Both the position numbers and the translations under genes were made by a program. This document shows, in pieces, positions 28,878-38,702 of a stretch of DNA of 64,000 nt (positions within the stretch are counted from its first letter, which is position 1; every line of letters begins with the position of its first letter). Source of the DNA: Bactericera cockerelli (Eukaryota; Arthropoda; Insecta; Hemiptera; Triozidae); assembly GCA_024516035.1 (NCBI GenBank), contig CM044964.1:26560866-26624865 (forward strand), written 5' to 3'. Below the pieces are notes generated by a model that saw only the letters and a list, made by a program, of their open reading frames with translations, ran no database searches and was not told the DNA's origin.

Positions 28878-31248
28878 TTATTCTTCATCAGAGCTGATAA
28901 AATCATGAAGAGCATTAATTGGGGTTTCAAGACTCTGAGGGCATTGGAGCATGGATATGGTCTCTTTTGAAAATGGTTCTGAGGTTCTCCTATTGCTTGG
29001 TGGTCTCATCCCTGTCATAAGAGGGTCAGAATTGATCAATAACCTGTTCAAAATGTCCACATTACATTCAGTACGTGTGAATTTTCTAGCGAAATTCTGT
29101 CGATATTGACGAATATACTTGTTCCTAGCTTCAGCTGCCTCCTCCGATAGTTGCCCAATTGGCAATAGAGCTTTCTCTATTACTTGCGGTCCATGGATGA
29201 GGATTTTATGGAGGGTTGGAGTCATAGGATGCCATCCGTACAGGTCAACATAGAGCTTTGCAGTTTCTTTCGCATATACTGAGAACTGTTCCACGTTGAT
29301 CTCTAGCCCACTAGACAACACTTCTAAAATAATTTTAAAGCGATAGATAAGGTTCACATCTATTCCAGTAATTTCTGAAGCGAGTTCATGGTCCGCAAAA
29401 AAACGTCTGCTTGTGTTGCCGTCATTAGTGTTCCCGAAGTTAGCCTTTGGGACATCTACGATAAGGCCCGTTTTCCTATGGAATTCCTCTTGAATTTCTT
29501 TTTTTCTTTCTTGGACTCTTGCTTTTTCTTCCTTACTTCTGAGCTGCCATTTTTTGACTGGGGCTTTATACGCCAGATGAAGAATGGCTTCAAAGAATCG
29601 AATCCTTGCATGCAATATTGACAAGCCGAAATCCAAAGTGCCATCTTTTACAGGTAATGTTGTTTCAAGAGAGCTGTTGAAATCTTTAGAAGTTAATCCG
29701 CATATATAACATCTCATTGTGGATGTCGTGTTAGTGGCAGAGTTACATACTTTACCATCAATCATAGTGAGCATCATGATATGTGATACTTTATATGTGA
29801 TTTCGTTCTTCACCACTGCTGTTTTTTCCAAATTATTAGCAGCATCTTGGATGTGCTCTATTTCCTCTCTAGTGACATCTGCGGTTTCCTTTATGAAACG
29901 AAGCCGTATTGGCCGACAATAACGTGGAGATGATGGTGTTGGGTTTTGCCATACAACTTTATTGTTTGTTGAACACAGGAGACGTAGGGGCACGAACGAA
30001 CTCTGAAAGAGATTCCCATCTGATAAGTTCGAGTCGGAAATGAACTTTTGTTTGAACTGAGCTTGCTGAGCCCCATCACAGCCCCACTTGGATAACAAAA
30101 CCAATGAACTCCTCTCATTTTCGTTAAGGCTGGACAATAACTCTTCAAGATCTGTTAACAATCTGGAGGCCGTGTGATCCATGAGAGCTTGCAGTTTTAT
30201 TTCAGCTGAAGTTTCGGTAACTGTGATTGAATCTTGCTGAGGATAACACTCTTTCTTTGCTTCTTGAATCTTATCATAGCATGGAAGCATATTTGGTATA
30301 TAGCCACGTATGATGTTATATTGTCTAGTTGACAAGTCGGCTTCAATGAACATCGAGAGAGCTTCTCGTGATGTTAATTGCTTGCTTTTCTTCTCAGTTT
30401 GGCTATTACTGAATGCTTTTTTATATTTTGTAGCTCGTTTAGGAGTTGATATTGATTCCTTGAGCACAAAGGCTGCATCACGTTTTCCTTCAGTAGCTAA
30501 TTTCGATTGAGTGGCATATGTCAGAACATCTAAATCAATGGTTTTTCTTAATTCTTCTGTTCTTCTGCGTTTGTTTCTTTCTGTCAAATTCTGGAACAAC
30601 TTCTTTGGACGACCGGGACCGGATCCGGTTGGTGGACTCAGAGGTTTAGGAATATGTATTTTGCCATCCAACCATTTCTCGTTTTGTTTTTCAAAAAATT
30701 CTTTTCTATAACGGGAAATAGTAAATCTTGTCTTCAAATCTGACTTTATTCTTCGAACATCTCTACGAAAATTTTCAGTGTCCTTGTCAGAAAATGGTCC
30801 AAAGTTGAATAAATAGGTTTCCAGGTTCTCCAATTTTTCTCCAAAATTGTAACCTTCTGAATTCATGACATATGTGAACAACTGTTTTCGAGTCATTACC
30901 TGACAGCCAGATGTACCTAGAACCAAAAAAAGTCATTATCGAGCAAATTCAAAATTATGGTGCTTTGAGGTACCCTCAGTTTTTTAGCTCTAAAACAAAA
31001 AGTGACTAAAAGTGACTTCTAAAAATCACAGGATTAAAAGATGAGAAAAAAGACTTTCGAATGATACTGGATTCAATGCCGGGCAAAGCCGGGCACACTA
31101 ACTTTTGTACCTTTGAAATTTTTATTTTAGGAAAATGAAGGTTCAAAAAGGAACTTTTTTGAAATAGCCCCAGAACCCGAGGGAGCACTTGTAGAAATAA
31201 AAGAAAAAGTGAAAAATGTTCTTACTTACCTTCTCCATCGATATCCAT
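28878..31248 (-). CDS. Transib transposase (RAG1-like recombinase), two exons, 685 aa
   Basis: Exon 1 is 31248-31230 (MDIDGE plus one base, donor G|GTAAGT); exon 2 is 30916-28878 after TTCTAG; the 313 bp intron is removed in phase. Without splicing there is no good ATG at the start. Residues follow RAG1 order: a GRPKK AT-hook-like motif with a basic helix at 108-128, where RAG1 has its nonamer-binding GRPR region; the catalytic aspartates D287 (WGCDGAQQ) and D393 (LTMIDGK); zinc ligands C409 and C412 (CYIC) and H576 and H581 (HKILIH); and catalytic E602 (EEAAEARNK, RAG1 SEGNESGNK). The D-D distance (106) is near that of RAG1 (108). The predicted role is hairpin-type cut-and-paste transposition. 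No stop or shift is present, so it may be active. Confidence 0.9.
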
Positions 31249-31481
31249 CGCGACTTTAACTCGGAAAAAATATTATGACACCTTAGCTGTAATTAGAAAA
31301 TTGTCTACTGTTGTGTTACGTAGAAAGTCTTATTATACACTAACCAATGGGTCAACTTTTAAATCGCCTAGCAACAAGAATAATTAAACAAGGAAAAAAA
31401 TGTTGGTTGATAATAATGTATTAGGGTCTTGAGTACCTGAATTTACCAATTGGAGGGTTCCACGTTCGATTTCAGAAAATA

Positions 31482-31520
31482 CCTATTTGTCCGCCCAGAT
31501 TGGGCAAATCTTTGTATGTG
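31482..31520 (-). other. Transib right end, RSS-like signal
   Basis: Read on the minus strand from 31520: CACATAC, exactly 23 bp, then ACAAATAGG. Both ends therefore have 23 bp spacing. This fits the known resemblance of Transib termini to 23-RSS. Confidence 0.7.
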
Positions 31521-31640
31521 CGCGGTTAGAATATTGTCCCCCTATCTGGTCTCCTAGTACCGGTGTGGACACGAAGATATTGGAGGACGTGCAGGCTTCA
31601 TTCTGCAGGGGACTCTTCACCTCTACATAATTCAACTGTC
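31521..31640 (+). pseudogene. LINE reverse-transcriptase fragment, right part
   Basis: Continues the frame cut at 28796: LEYCPPIWSPSTG, then TKILEDVQASFCRGL, and a stop near 31616. This is the common LEYxxxIWSP block after the RT domain. The rest of the LINE is gone. Confidence 0.75.
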
Positions 31641-31880
31641 AGAGCCACTTTTCAGATTATTATTATTATTTCTTGTGAATGGAGGGTAAACTTTGCAACT
31701 CGAATGATTTCTTTGAGACGTTTTCACGCATTATTCAAACAGATTCTTTTTAAAACAATACCTATTTTATTGAAAATAAATAACATCAATGTTAAAATAA
31801 ATAAATAAATAAAGTAATATATTAAATAAATAAATATTTAAACATAATAATATGAGTTGGTGAACATCTAAAATGTGTTC
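31641..31880. other. AT-rich, no gene
   Basis: A TTA microsatellite near 31660 and AATA repeats near 31795-31830. Nothing else is recognised. Confidence 0.4.
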
Positions 31881-31899
31881 AATTTAACATTTTACGGCA

Positions 31900-32588
31900 G
31901 TGAAAGTTAGTTGCTCGTGTTCCAATAGGTGTTTACAGGCGTTGTCAGTCGCAAAGTCATTGTCTAGTCTAAAATGTTTTTGTCTTGTCGAAAATGTCTT
32001 CTCTAGTCTAAAATGTATTTGTCTAGTCAAAAATGTCTTTGTTCAGTCAAATATGCCTTTTCAGTCAAAAATGTTTTTGTCTAGTGAAATATATTTTTTC
32101 AGTCGGATATGTCCTTTTGTCTAGTCAAAAATGTCTTTGTCTAGTTGAAAATGTCTTTGTCTAGTTGAAAATGTCTTTGTCTAGTTGAACATGTATCTGT
32201 CCAGTTGAAGATGTATTTGTCTAGTCGGAAATGTTTTTGTTGTCCAGTTGAAAATGTCTTTGTCTAGTTGAAAATGTATTTGTCCAATTGAAAATGTATT
32301 TGTCTAGTCGGAAATTTATTGTTGTCCAGTTGAAAATGTATTTGTCTAGTCAGAAAAGTTTTTGTTGTCCAGTTGAAAATGTATTTGTCTAGTCGGATAA
32401 GTTTTTGTTGTCCAGTTGAAAATGTCTTTGTCCAGTTGAAAATGTATTTGTCTAGTCGGAAAAGTTTTTGTTGTCCAGTTGAAAATGTATTTGTCTAGTC
32501 GGATAAGTTTTTGTTGTCCAGTTGAAAATGTCTTTGTCCAGTTGAAAATGTGTTTGTCTAGTCGGAAAAGTTTTTGTTGTCCAGTTGA
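31900..32588 (+). repeat. 21-bp minisatellite, part 1
   Basis: About 30 degenerate units with core AATGTCTTTGTCTAGTYGAA. In the later part, units alternate between GTCCAGTTGAAAATG and GTCTAGTCGGAAAAG with a TTGTTG spacer, giving a higher-order period of roughly 65-70 bp. Long open frames in it (both strands) are only repeat translations. The array resumes at 34227. Confidence 0.85.
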
Positions 32589-32592
32589 AAAT

Positions 32593-34222
32593 CGGCCATT
32601 CCACGAAAAAGAGGAATTCAAAAGTGAAAAATAAATGTTATGACTGTGTATCCTAATTGCTGTCAGAAGATAGTAAATATTTTATAATTAATAAATCCAT
32701 TTTGATTTTTCGATTTTTTTATTTTTTTAACAAAAATTCAGTAACTTTTTGAGAGGTCGGAAAAGAAAATTTTTGGTTGGCATTCTGGAGCTAATTTAGA
32801 GAAGTCAAATGAGCTGTTTTTATGGATGGGACATAAACAGCTGTTATAACTTCAAAATAAACATGCTTTCAATTTATTATCCTTTTCAGATTTTTTTCTT
32901 AGAAGTAAACTGTTTTCATGAAATTGAAGGATGAAAATTTGAAAAGTTAATGTAGTGTCCGTTACAAAATTTATAGTTTTTTTTAGGTTAAAAAAGCAGT
33001 GAAATAAATTTTGATAAACCATTTCGGCTAAAGTAAAACCAAAGGTTTTAGGTGAGTGAAATACATTTTCTTGTTTTTTTCATTATTCTCTTTATAGGTT
33101 TTTTTAGTGTTGCGGACACTACTGTTACGGACACTACTATAGTATATGTAGTGTCCATACATCCTGTATTTGCCAGTTTGAAGAGTATAAGTCAACCTAC
33201 TACTAAATATGTAGTAGATATGTTGTTTTATTATTCAGTACGATCTATTCATCAATCAACAATCTAAAACTAGAATTGAAGAATTTCATGCAATTTGTCA
33301 GAAGGCGAACTTAAAGTTATGTTTTTAAAGAAAGCTAATAATCTCTATATTGCCGATGCCACAGATGAGAAGTATGTCTCATTTGATCAAGTGATAAGAG
33401 TATTACCTGCTCCTGACATGATTAAGAATATTCTACAAATTCTAAGCAATATGTACTAGGCATAACTACCTATATGTCACAATTCACAAGTAGGTATACC
33501 TGTCTGGTTAACATTCTTTACCCATAATTAGGTATTCATGTTTAATTTTGTTACTTTTCATGTTTCATTTTAAAAGATTCAAGTGAGAAAATTTATTTTA
33601 TTTTAATTACGACTCCTATCCCAAATTTTTTTTTATTATACAAGTACTTAGTACGTACCTAATTGATCTCAGAGTTTTCATTTTTTCTAATTAAGTAATA
33701 AATATTTTTTGTACTAACATTTCTCATTTTGTTTTTATTGCTTTAGAGTATCTCTAGTTCATGTGTTTTCATCAAATAACCGCATAAGAGTGAAGATAAT
33801 TACTATAGAACTTTTTGTAGAGTCCGCGATGTAGTGTCCGCAACATGACACATAATTTTTGGAAATGCAAAACTCAAAAATTACTCTACATAAAAAAATG
33901 AACAATACATTATTTTAAAGTAAATATTTTCCTCTTTAAAAAAAATATGGCACTTTGAAGGTATTTTTTCCATAGGGACTGAACTTTACATTTAATTATA
34001 AGGTTCTCAAAAAAATCAAATAGTAAGGTAGTGTCCGCAACGGCAACAAAAAGTGGAATAACAGCTAATCCAGGAGTCTTTGAGAAAAAACCTACAACTA
34101 GTTTATAAACTATAAAAATAAAGAAATCATATGAGCAAAAAAAAAATTCTATCTCTTTTTATTGTTCCACAAATTTGTTTTGAAGAGTAAAAATGTAGTG
34201 TCCGCGACATATGGAATGGCCG
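32593..34222. mobile_element. DNA transposon derivative, 1,630 bp, inside the minisatellite
   Basis: Terminal inverted repeats CGGCCATTCCA / TGGAATGGCCG, with a 4 bp target duplication AAAT at 32589-32592 and 34223-34226. The motif GTAGTGTCCG followed by YRAC or a close variant recurs in both orientations at about 32952, 33109, 33124, 33148, 33831, 34028 and 34195, as expected of sub-terminal transposase sites. The superfamily is not identified. The only coding trace is at 33292-33459. Confidence 0.8.
33292..33459 (+). pseudogene. Possible transposase C-terminal relic
   Basis: A 55-codon open stretch (GELKVMFLKKANNLYI ... YVSFDQVIRVLPAP) ending in TAG. The pattern of a KVMFLKK strand, then a loop, then a VSFDQVIRVL strand resembles the C-terminal tail found in several insect transposon proteins, but I cannot name the family. 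No upstream frame continues it. Confidence 0.4.
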
Positions 34223-34226
34223 AAAT

Positions 34227-34348
34227 GTATTTGTCTAGTCGGATAAGTTTTTGTTGTCCAGTTGAAAATGTCTTTGTCCAGTCGAAAATGTGTTTGTCCA
34301 GTCGAAAATGTGTTTGTCCAGTCGAAAATGTCTCTGTCTAGTCGAAAA
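34227..34348 (+). repeat. 21-bp minisatellite, part 2
   Basis: Continues the array split by the 1,630 bp element. The last units have AATGTGTTTGTCCAGTCGAA twice in a row. Confidence 0.85.
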
Positions 34349-34351
34349 AAA

Positions 34352-34485
34352 TTCTCGGCCCCCCTCAGGCTGGGTTTGGTTTATGTAAGTATCTGGGTTG
34401 TGTGCCCAGCGACTGGTAGGTATAACGCCCATCGTTATATGACCATGATGTTGTGAGTGATGTTAAAACCAAATAAACAAATGAA
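34352..34485 (+). repeat. Shared SINE 3' tail without a head
   Basis: GGCCCCCCTCAGGCTGGG, then TATATGACCATGATGTTGTG and ATGTTAAAACCAAATAAACA. It is more diverged than other copies. Confidence 0.55.
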
Positions 34486-34989
34486 AAATTTACTGTCCAA
34501 TAAAAGTTAATACTTTACTAATGAAATGAGGTTACCGTTGTTATGACTGTGGTCGGAAACATGATATTTTCAAACATTTCGTTGCCGTGGTAACAAGACA
34601 ATAAAATATACTGGTCAATAAACGTCCTTGAACTTGGGTTGTAACTCTCGAGTATTTCATTTCTTGTCTTCTCGTTAAATGAAGTCATTGCAGCCAGTAT
34701 TTTATTGAGTAGGTCAGTTTGAGGTCATTGCTGTAGGTATTGCTATGCTATAGGACTGTTAATTACAAGGTATTAGTTTGTAGATCAAAACAGAGTTAAA
34801 TGATTGTGGTATTCGAACATTTGGATTTGTTAGATCATTATTTTGTCAGTTAAAATAGTTACATTCAGGTAAGTATAAGTGAGTGAGTTAGTTAAAAGAA
34901 TCAGTATTTGTGCGTTATTGAGTTAGAATAATTGAAGTCTGATGGTCAGTATAAGTTTGTCAGTCATAATAGTTGAAGTCTGGTCAGTA

Positions 34990-35180
34990 TAGGTGGAAGA
35001 GATTGCCACAGGCAATAACCCCGCTCTTTAGGTAGGACTTTAGCTTCTTTCTCTTTTTTGTTCTTGTTTCTTTGGTCAATTTATTTAATTTTTCTTTATA
35101 ATTTCATTGTATTTTACTGTATAATATATATTTGTTTTACCTAATAAAGCATACTAAAATAATAATAATAATAATATAGG
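34990..35180 (+). repeat. Retroelement 3' tail, family E
   Basis: GTGGAAGAGATTGCCACAGG, GGCAATAACCCCGCTCTTTA, AT-rich filler, then TACCTAATAAAGCATAC and an AAT microsatellite. It splits an early, degenerate part of the 34 bp array. Confidence 0.65.
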
Positions 35181-35880
35181 TAAGTCAGTTGGAATAGTTA
35201 AGTTTAATCCAGTACACGTTAGTCATTTAGAATAGTTGAGGTTATAATCAGTTGGAATATGTTTAGTCTGGTAAGTATAAGTCAGTCAGTTAGAGTACCT
35301 AATTGATGTCTGGACAGTATTAATCAGTTAATATTGTTGGGTGTTGGTTGGTAATTCAGTTAAATACTTAGTTTAGATTGGAGTAGTTAGTTGAGGTCAA
35401 CTCGGTTTGATTTAGTTACATTAGTTACTTTCAATCTTTGGCGTCAAGTTCAAGCCGAAAACGATTTACGGTAATGCTTCATTTGTAGAGAAGGATTAGG
35501 AAAAACATATAGGACCATGACTAAGTTAGTTGGGTAGACCTAGTTTGAATAGGTAAGGTTGCGTCAGTATGAGTCAGGTATCATAGTTGAAGTCAAGTCA
35601 GTATAAGTCGGTTTAAATAATTGAAGTCAAGTCAATACAAATCAGTTAGAATATTCACATTAAGTGATTATTATTTCTAGCCAGGCACGCACCGGTATGG
35701 CTGCATAAAGTCCTGCTAGAATTTTACAGTTTTAAACATCAAAATTTCAAGTCAAAGTTATTGAAATAAAGTGATATCCATCCAAGGTCTTAGAAGGACT
35801 AGTGGACAGACTCAAGAAGAATGTGGATTAAGAAAGAGAGAAAAATGTTGCAAGGCAAAATGTTTGCGAAATAAAAATTA
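35181..35880 (+). repeat. Degenerate 34-bp repeat region with an insert
   Basis: Scattered AGTCAGTTAGAATAGTTGA-like units. At about 35675-35875 unrelated sequence (CCAGGCACGCACCGGTATGG onward) interrupts the array. There is no gene. Confidence 0.55.
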
Positions 35881-37030
35881 ATAATAATTCAGTTGAAATA
35901 TTTAAAGTCAAGTAAGTATAAGTCAGTTGGAATAGTTGAGGTCAAGTTAGTATAATTTATAATCAGTATTATTTTGAAGTCAAGTCAGTATAAATCAAGT
36001 AGAATAGTTGAGGTCAAGTCGGTATAATTCAGTTAGAATAGTTGAGGTCAAGTCGGTATAAATCAGTTAGAAAAGTTGAGGTTAAGTCGGTATAAATCAG
36101 TTGGAATAGTTGAGGTTAAGTCGGTATAAGTCAGTTAGAATAGTTGAGGTTAAGTCGGTATAATTCAGTTGGAAGAGTTGAGGTCAAGTCGATATAAGTC
36201 AGTTAGAATAGTTGAGGTCATGTGAGTACAATTTAGTTGGAACAGTTGAGGTTAAGTCATTTTAAGTCAGTTAGAATAGTTGAAATCAAGTCAGTATAAG
36301 TCAATTGGAATAGATGAAGTCAATTCAGTTAGAATAGTTCATGTCAATTTAGTATAATTTATAATCAGTATAATTTGAAGTCAAGTCAGTATAAATCAAG
36401 TAGAATAGTTGAGGTCAAGTCGGCATGATTTAGTTAGAAAAGTTAGGTCAAGTCACTATAGGTCAGTAATAATGGTTGAAGCCAAGTCGGTATAATTCAG
36501 TTAGAATAGTTGAGGTCAAGTCAGTATAAGTCAGTTAGAATAGTTGAGGTCAAGTCAGTATAAGTCAGTTAGAATAGTTGAGGTCAAGTCAGTATAAGTC
36601 AGTTAGAATAGTTGAGGTTAAGTCGGTATAAGTCAGTTAGAACAGTTGAGGTTAAGTCGGTATAAGTCAGTTAGAATAGTTGAGGTTAAATCGGTAGAAA
36701 TCAGTTAGAATAGTTGAGGTTAAGTCGGTATAAGTCAGTTAGAACAGTTGAGGCTAAGTCGGTATAAGTCAGTTAGAATAGTTGAGGTTTAATCGGTATA
36801 AGTCAGTTAGAATAAATGAAGTCATAGTTGAGGTCATGTGAGTAAAATTCAGTTTGAACAGTTGAGGTCAAGTCAGTATAAGTCAGTTAGAATAGTTGAG
36901 GTCAAGTCAGTATAAATCAGTTAGAATAGTTGAGGTCAAGTCAGTATAAATCAGTTAGAATAGTTGAGCTAAAGTCGGTATAAGTCAGTTAGAATAGTTG
37001 AGGTTAAGTGGGTATAAGTCAGTTGATTCT
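35881..37030 (+). repeat. 34-bp minisatellite, about 33 units
   Basis: Core GTCAAGTCGGTATAAGTCAG followed by TTAGAATAGTTGAG. The units at 36480-36820 and 36860-37030 are the most regular, with single-base variants (GGTCAAG/GGTTAAG, AATAG/AACAG) that suggest a higher-order pattern. Confidence 0.9.
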
Positions 37031-37154
37031 AACTAATCATTCAATTGTAATGTTGATTGTTTAGAATCAGTTTATCTATCTAGAAAAGCTAGTCGCAATT
37101 TAGATGTCGTAAAATGTTATCACTGAAGTCCAAAGCCTTCGGAATGGCATTATG

Positions 37155-38470
37155 TGTATGGTGAGTTTGTCATAATCCGTCTATAGATATGTGAAAGTCA
37201 CAGTCATTATTTTTTTTATTTTAGTTACTAAGGTAATGGAAGATGTCAGGTTGGTTCAGTCATTCAGTTGTTGCAGTTTTGTTATTTGTGTAAGTAGAGG
37301 TCAGTTTGTCATAAGTCGTCTATACATGTGGAAAAATCACAGTAATTTTTTTTTTTTTTTTGTTACTAAGGTAGTAAAAGATGTCAGGTTGTTTCAGTCA
37401 TTCAGTTGTTGCAGTTTTGTTATTTGTGTAAGTAGTGGTCAGTTTGTCATAATCCGTCTATAGATATGTAAAAGTCACAGTCAAACATTTTATTTTTAGT
37501 CACTAAGGTAATAGAAGATGTCAGGTTGGTTCAGTAATTCAGTTGTTGCAGTTTTGTTTTTTGTGTAAGTAGAGGTCAGTGTGTCATAATCCGTCTATAG
37601 ATATGTAAAAGTCACAGTCAAACATTTTATTTTTAGACACTAAGGTAGTAGAATATGTCAGGTTGGTTCAGTAATTCAGTTGTTGCAGTTTTGTTTTTTG
37701 TGTAGGTAGAGGTCATTTTGTTAAGTCGTCTTTAGATGTGTAAAAATCGGTATTTTTTTTTTTTTTTTTTTTTTAGTTACTAAGGTAATGAAACATGTCA
37801 GGTTGGTTTCAGTCATTCAATTGTTACTCTTGTTAGTGTGAGTAGAGTTAATTTGTCATTTAATTCGTCTATACGTAAAGGTTTGTCATTGCTAAGGGTA
37901 ATGAAAGATGTCAGGTTGACTACGTCATTCCGCTGTTTCTTAACAGTTTCGTTTTTTGTGTAAGAAGAATCTGTCTGTATTAAATTTTATAAGTCTTTTA
38001 TATGTTTGTAAAAGTCACTGTGAATTTTTTTGATATAAGTAAATAATTAATTGCAAAATGTCATGTAGGTTGTTCTTCAGTTGTTACGTTTTTGTTTTTT
38101 GTGAAGTCAATTTTTCAAAATTGTCATTTGAGTTGTCTATAATATGTTAGTAAAAGTCACAGTCTATCATTTTAATATTTGTTATTTATGTAATGAAAAC
38201 TGTCAATTAGGTTCAGTCATTCAGTTGTGATGGTTTCGTTTTATGTGTAAGTAGAGTCAGTTTGTGAGCTAAGTTGTCCATATATGTTTGTAAAAGTTAC
38301 TGTCAATCAATGTATATTGATCATTTGGCACGGAAAATATTAGTAATTTTATTAATCATTTTAATATTAGTAATACGGTTTCGTTTTGTGTGAAGTCCAT
38401 TAGTCATAGTTGTCATTTAAGTTATCTTTATTAAGTTTGTAAAAGTCACAGTCTATCATTTTAGTGTATT
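37155..38470 (+). repeat. ~138-bp tandem repeat, 8 to 9 degenerate units
   Basis: Units begin near 37163, 37301, 37438, 37576 and 37711 at GTCAGTTTGTCATAA and include GATGTCAGGTTGGTTCAGT. The first five are well matched; from 37,800 they decay. T-runs (up to 23) vary between units. Confidence 0.8.
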
Positions 38471-38499
38471 ATGTTACACTGTCCATCATGTTACATTTA

Positions 38500-38702
38500 G
38501 TTTAGTTTTTAGGGTCAAGGAAATTGGAAAAAAGCTTATAGAAAAAACTGGAAACAGCAGAGCCAGTGAATTTTTAATTCAACAAATCAGCATTGCCACT
38601 CAAAGAGGCAATGCTGGAAGCATACTGTCAGTGCTTCCAATGAAAAAAGATGACACCTTATTTTACATATTAATAAAAATTATATTATATAAAAAAAAAA
38701 AA
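38500..38702 (+). pseudogene. Coding-like retroelement 3' end
   Basis: An open stretch translates as KEIGKKLIEKTGN, SRASEFLIQQISIATQR and GNAGSILSVLP. It is followed by a stop-rich AT stretch and an A13 run at 38690-38702, the form of a truncated retroelement 3' end. The family is not identified. Confidence 0.35.

Larger units (their letters stand above)
28797..31520 (-). mobile_element. Complete Transib-type DNA transposon, 2,724 bp
   Basis: Terminal inverted repeats of 35 bp (28797-28831 and 31486-31520), starting CACATACAAAGATTTGCCCA, differ at one base. A perfect 5 bp duplication CGCGG lies at 28792-28796 and 31521-31525; GC-rich 5 bp duplications are typical of Transib and RAG transposition. 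It encodes one spliced RAG1-like transposase on the minus strand. Each end has CACATAC, a 23 bp spacer, then an A-rich ACAAA block, as in a 23-type recombination signal. Removing the element with one CGCGG restores the reading frame of the LINE fragment it entered. Confidence 0.93.

Noticed and set aside
32346..32621. 91-codon protein with repeats
   Set aside because: It is the translation of the 21 bp minisatellite and runs into the end of the inserted DNA element.
35881..37030. CRISPR-like array of 34-bp repeats
   Set aside because: Units are contiguous with no unique spacers, and the genome is an insect's. It is a minisatellite.
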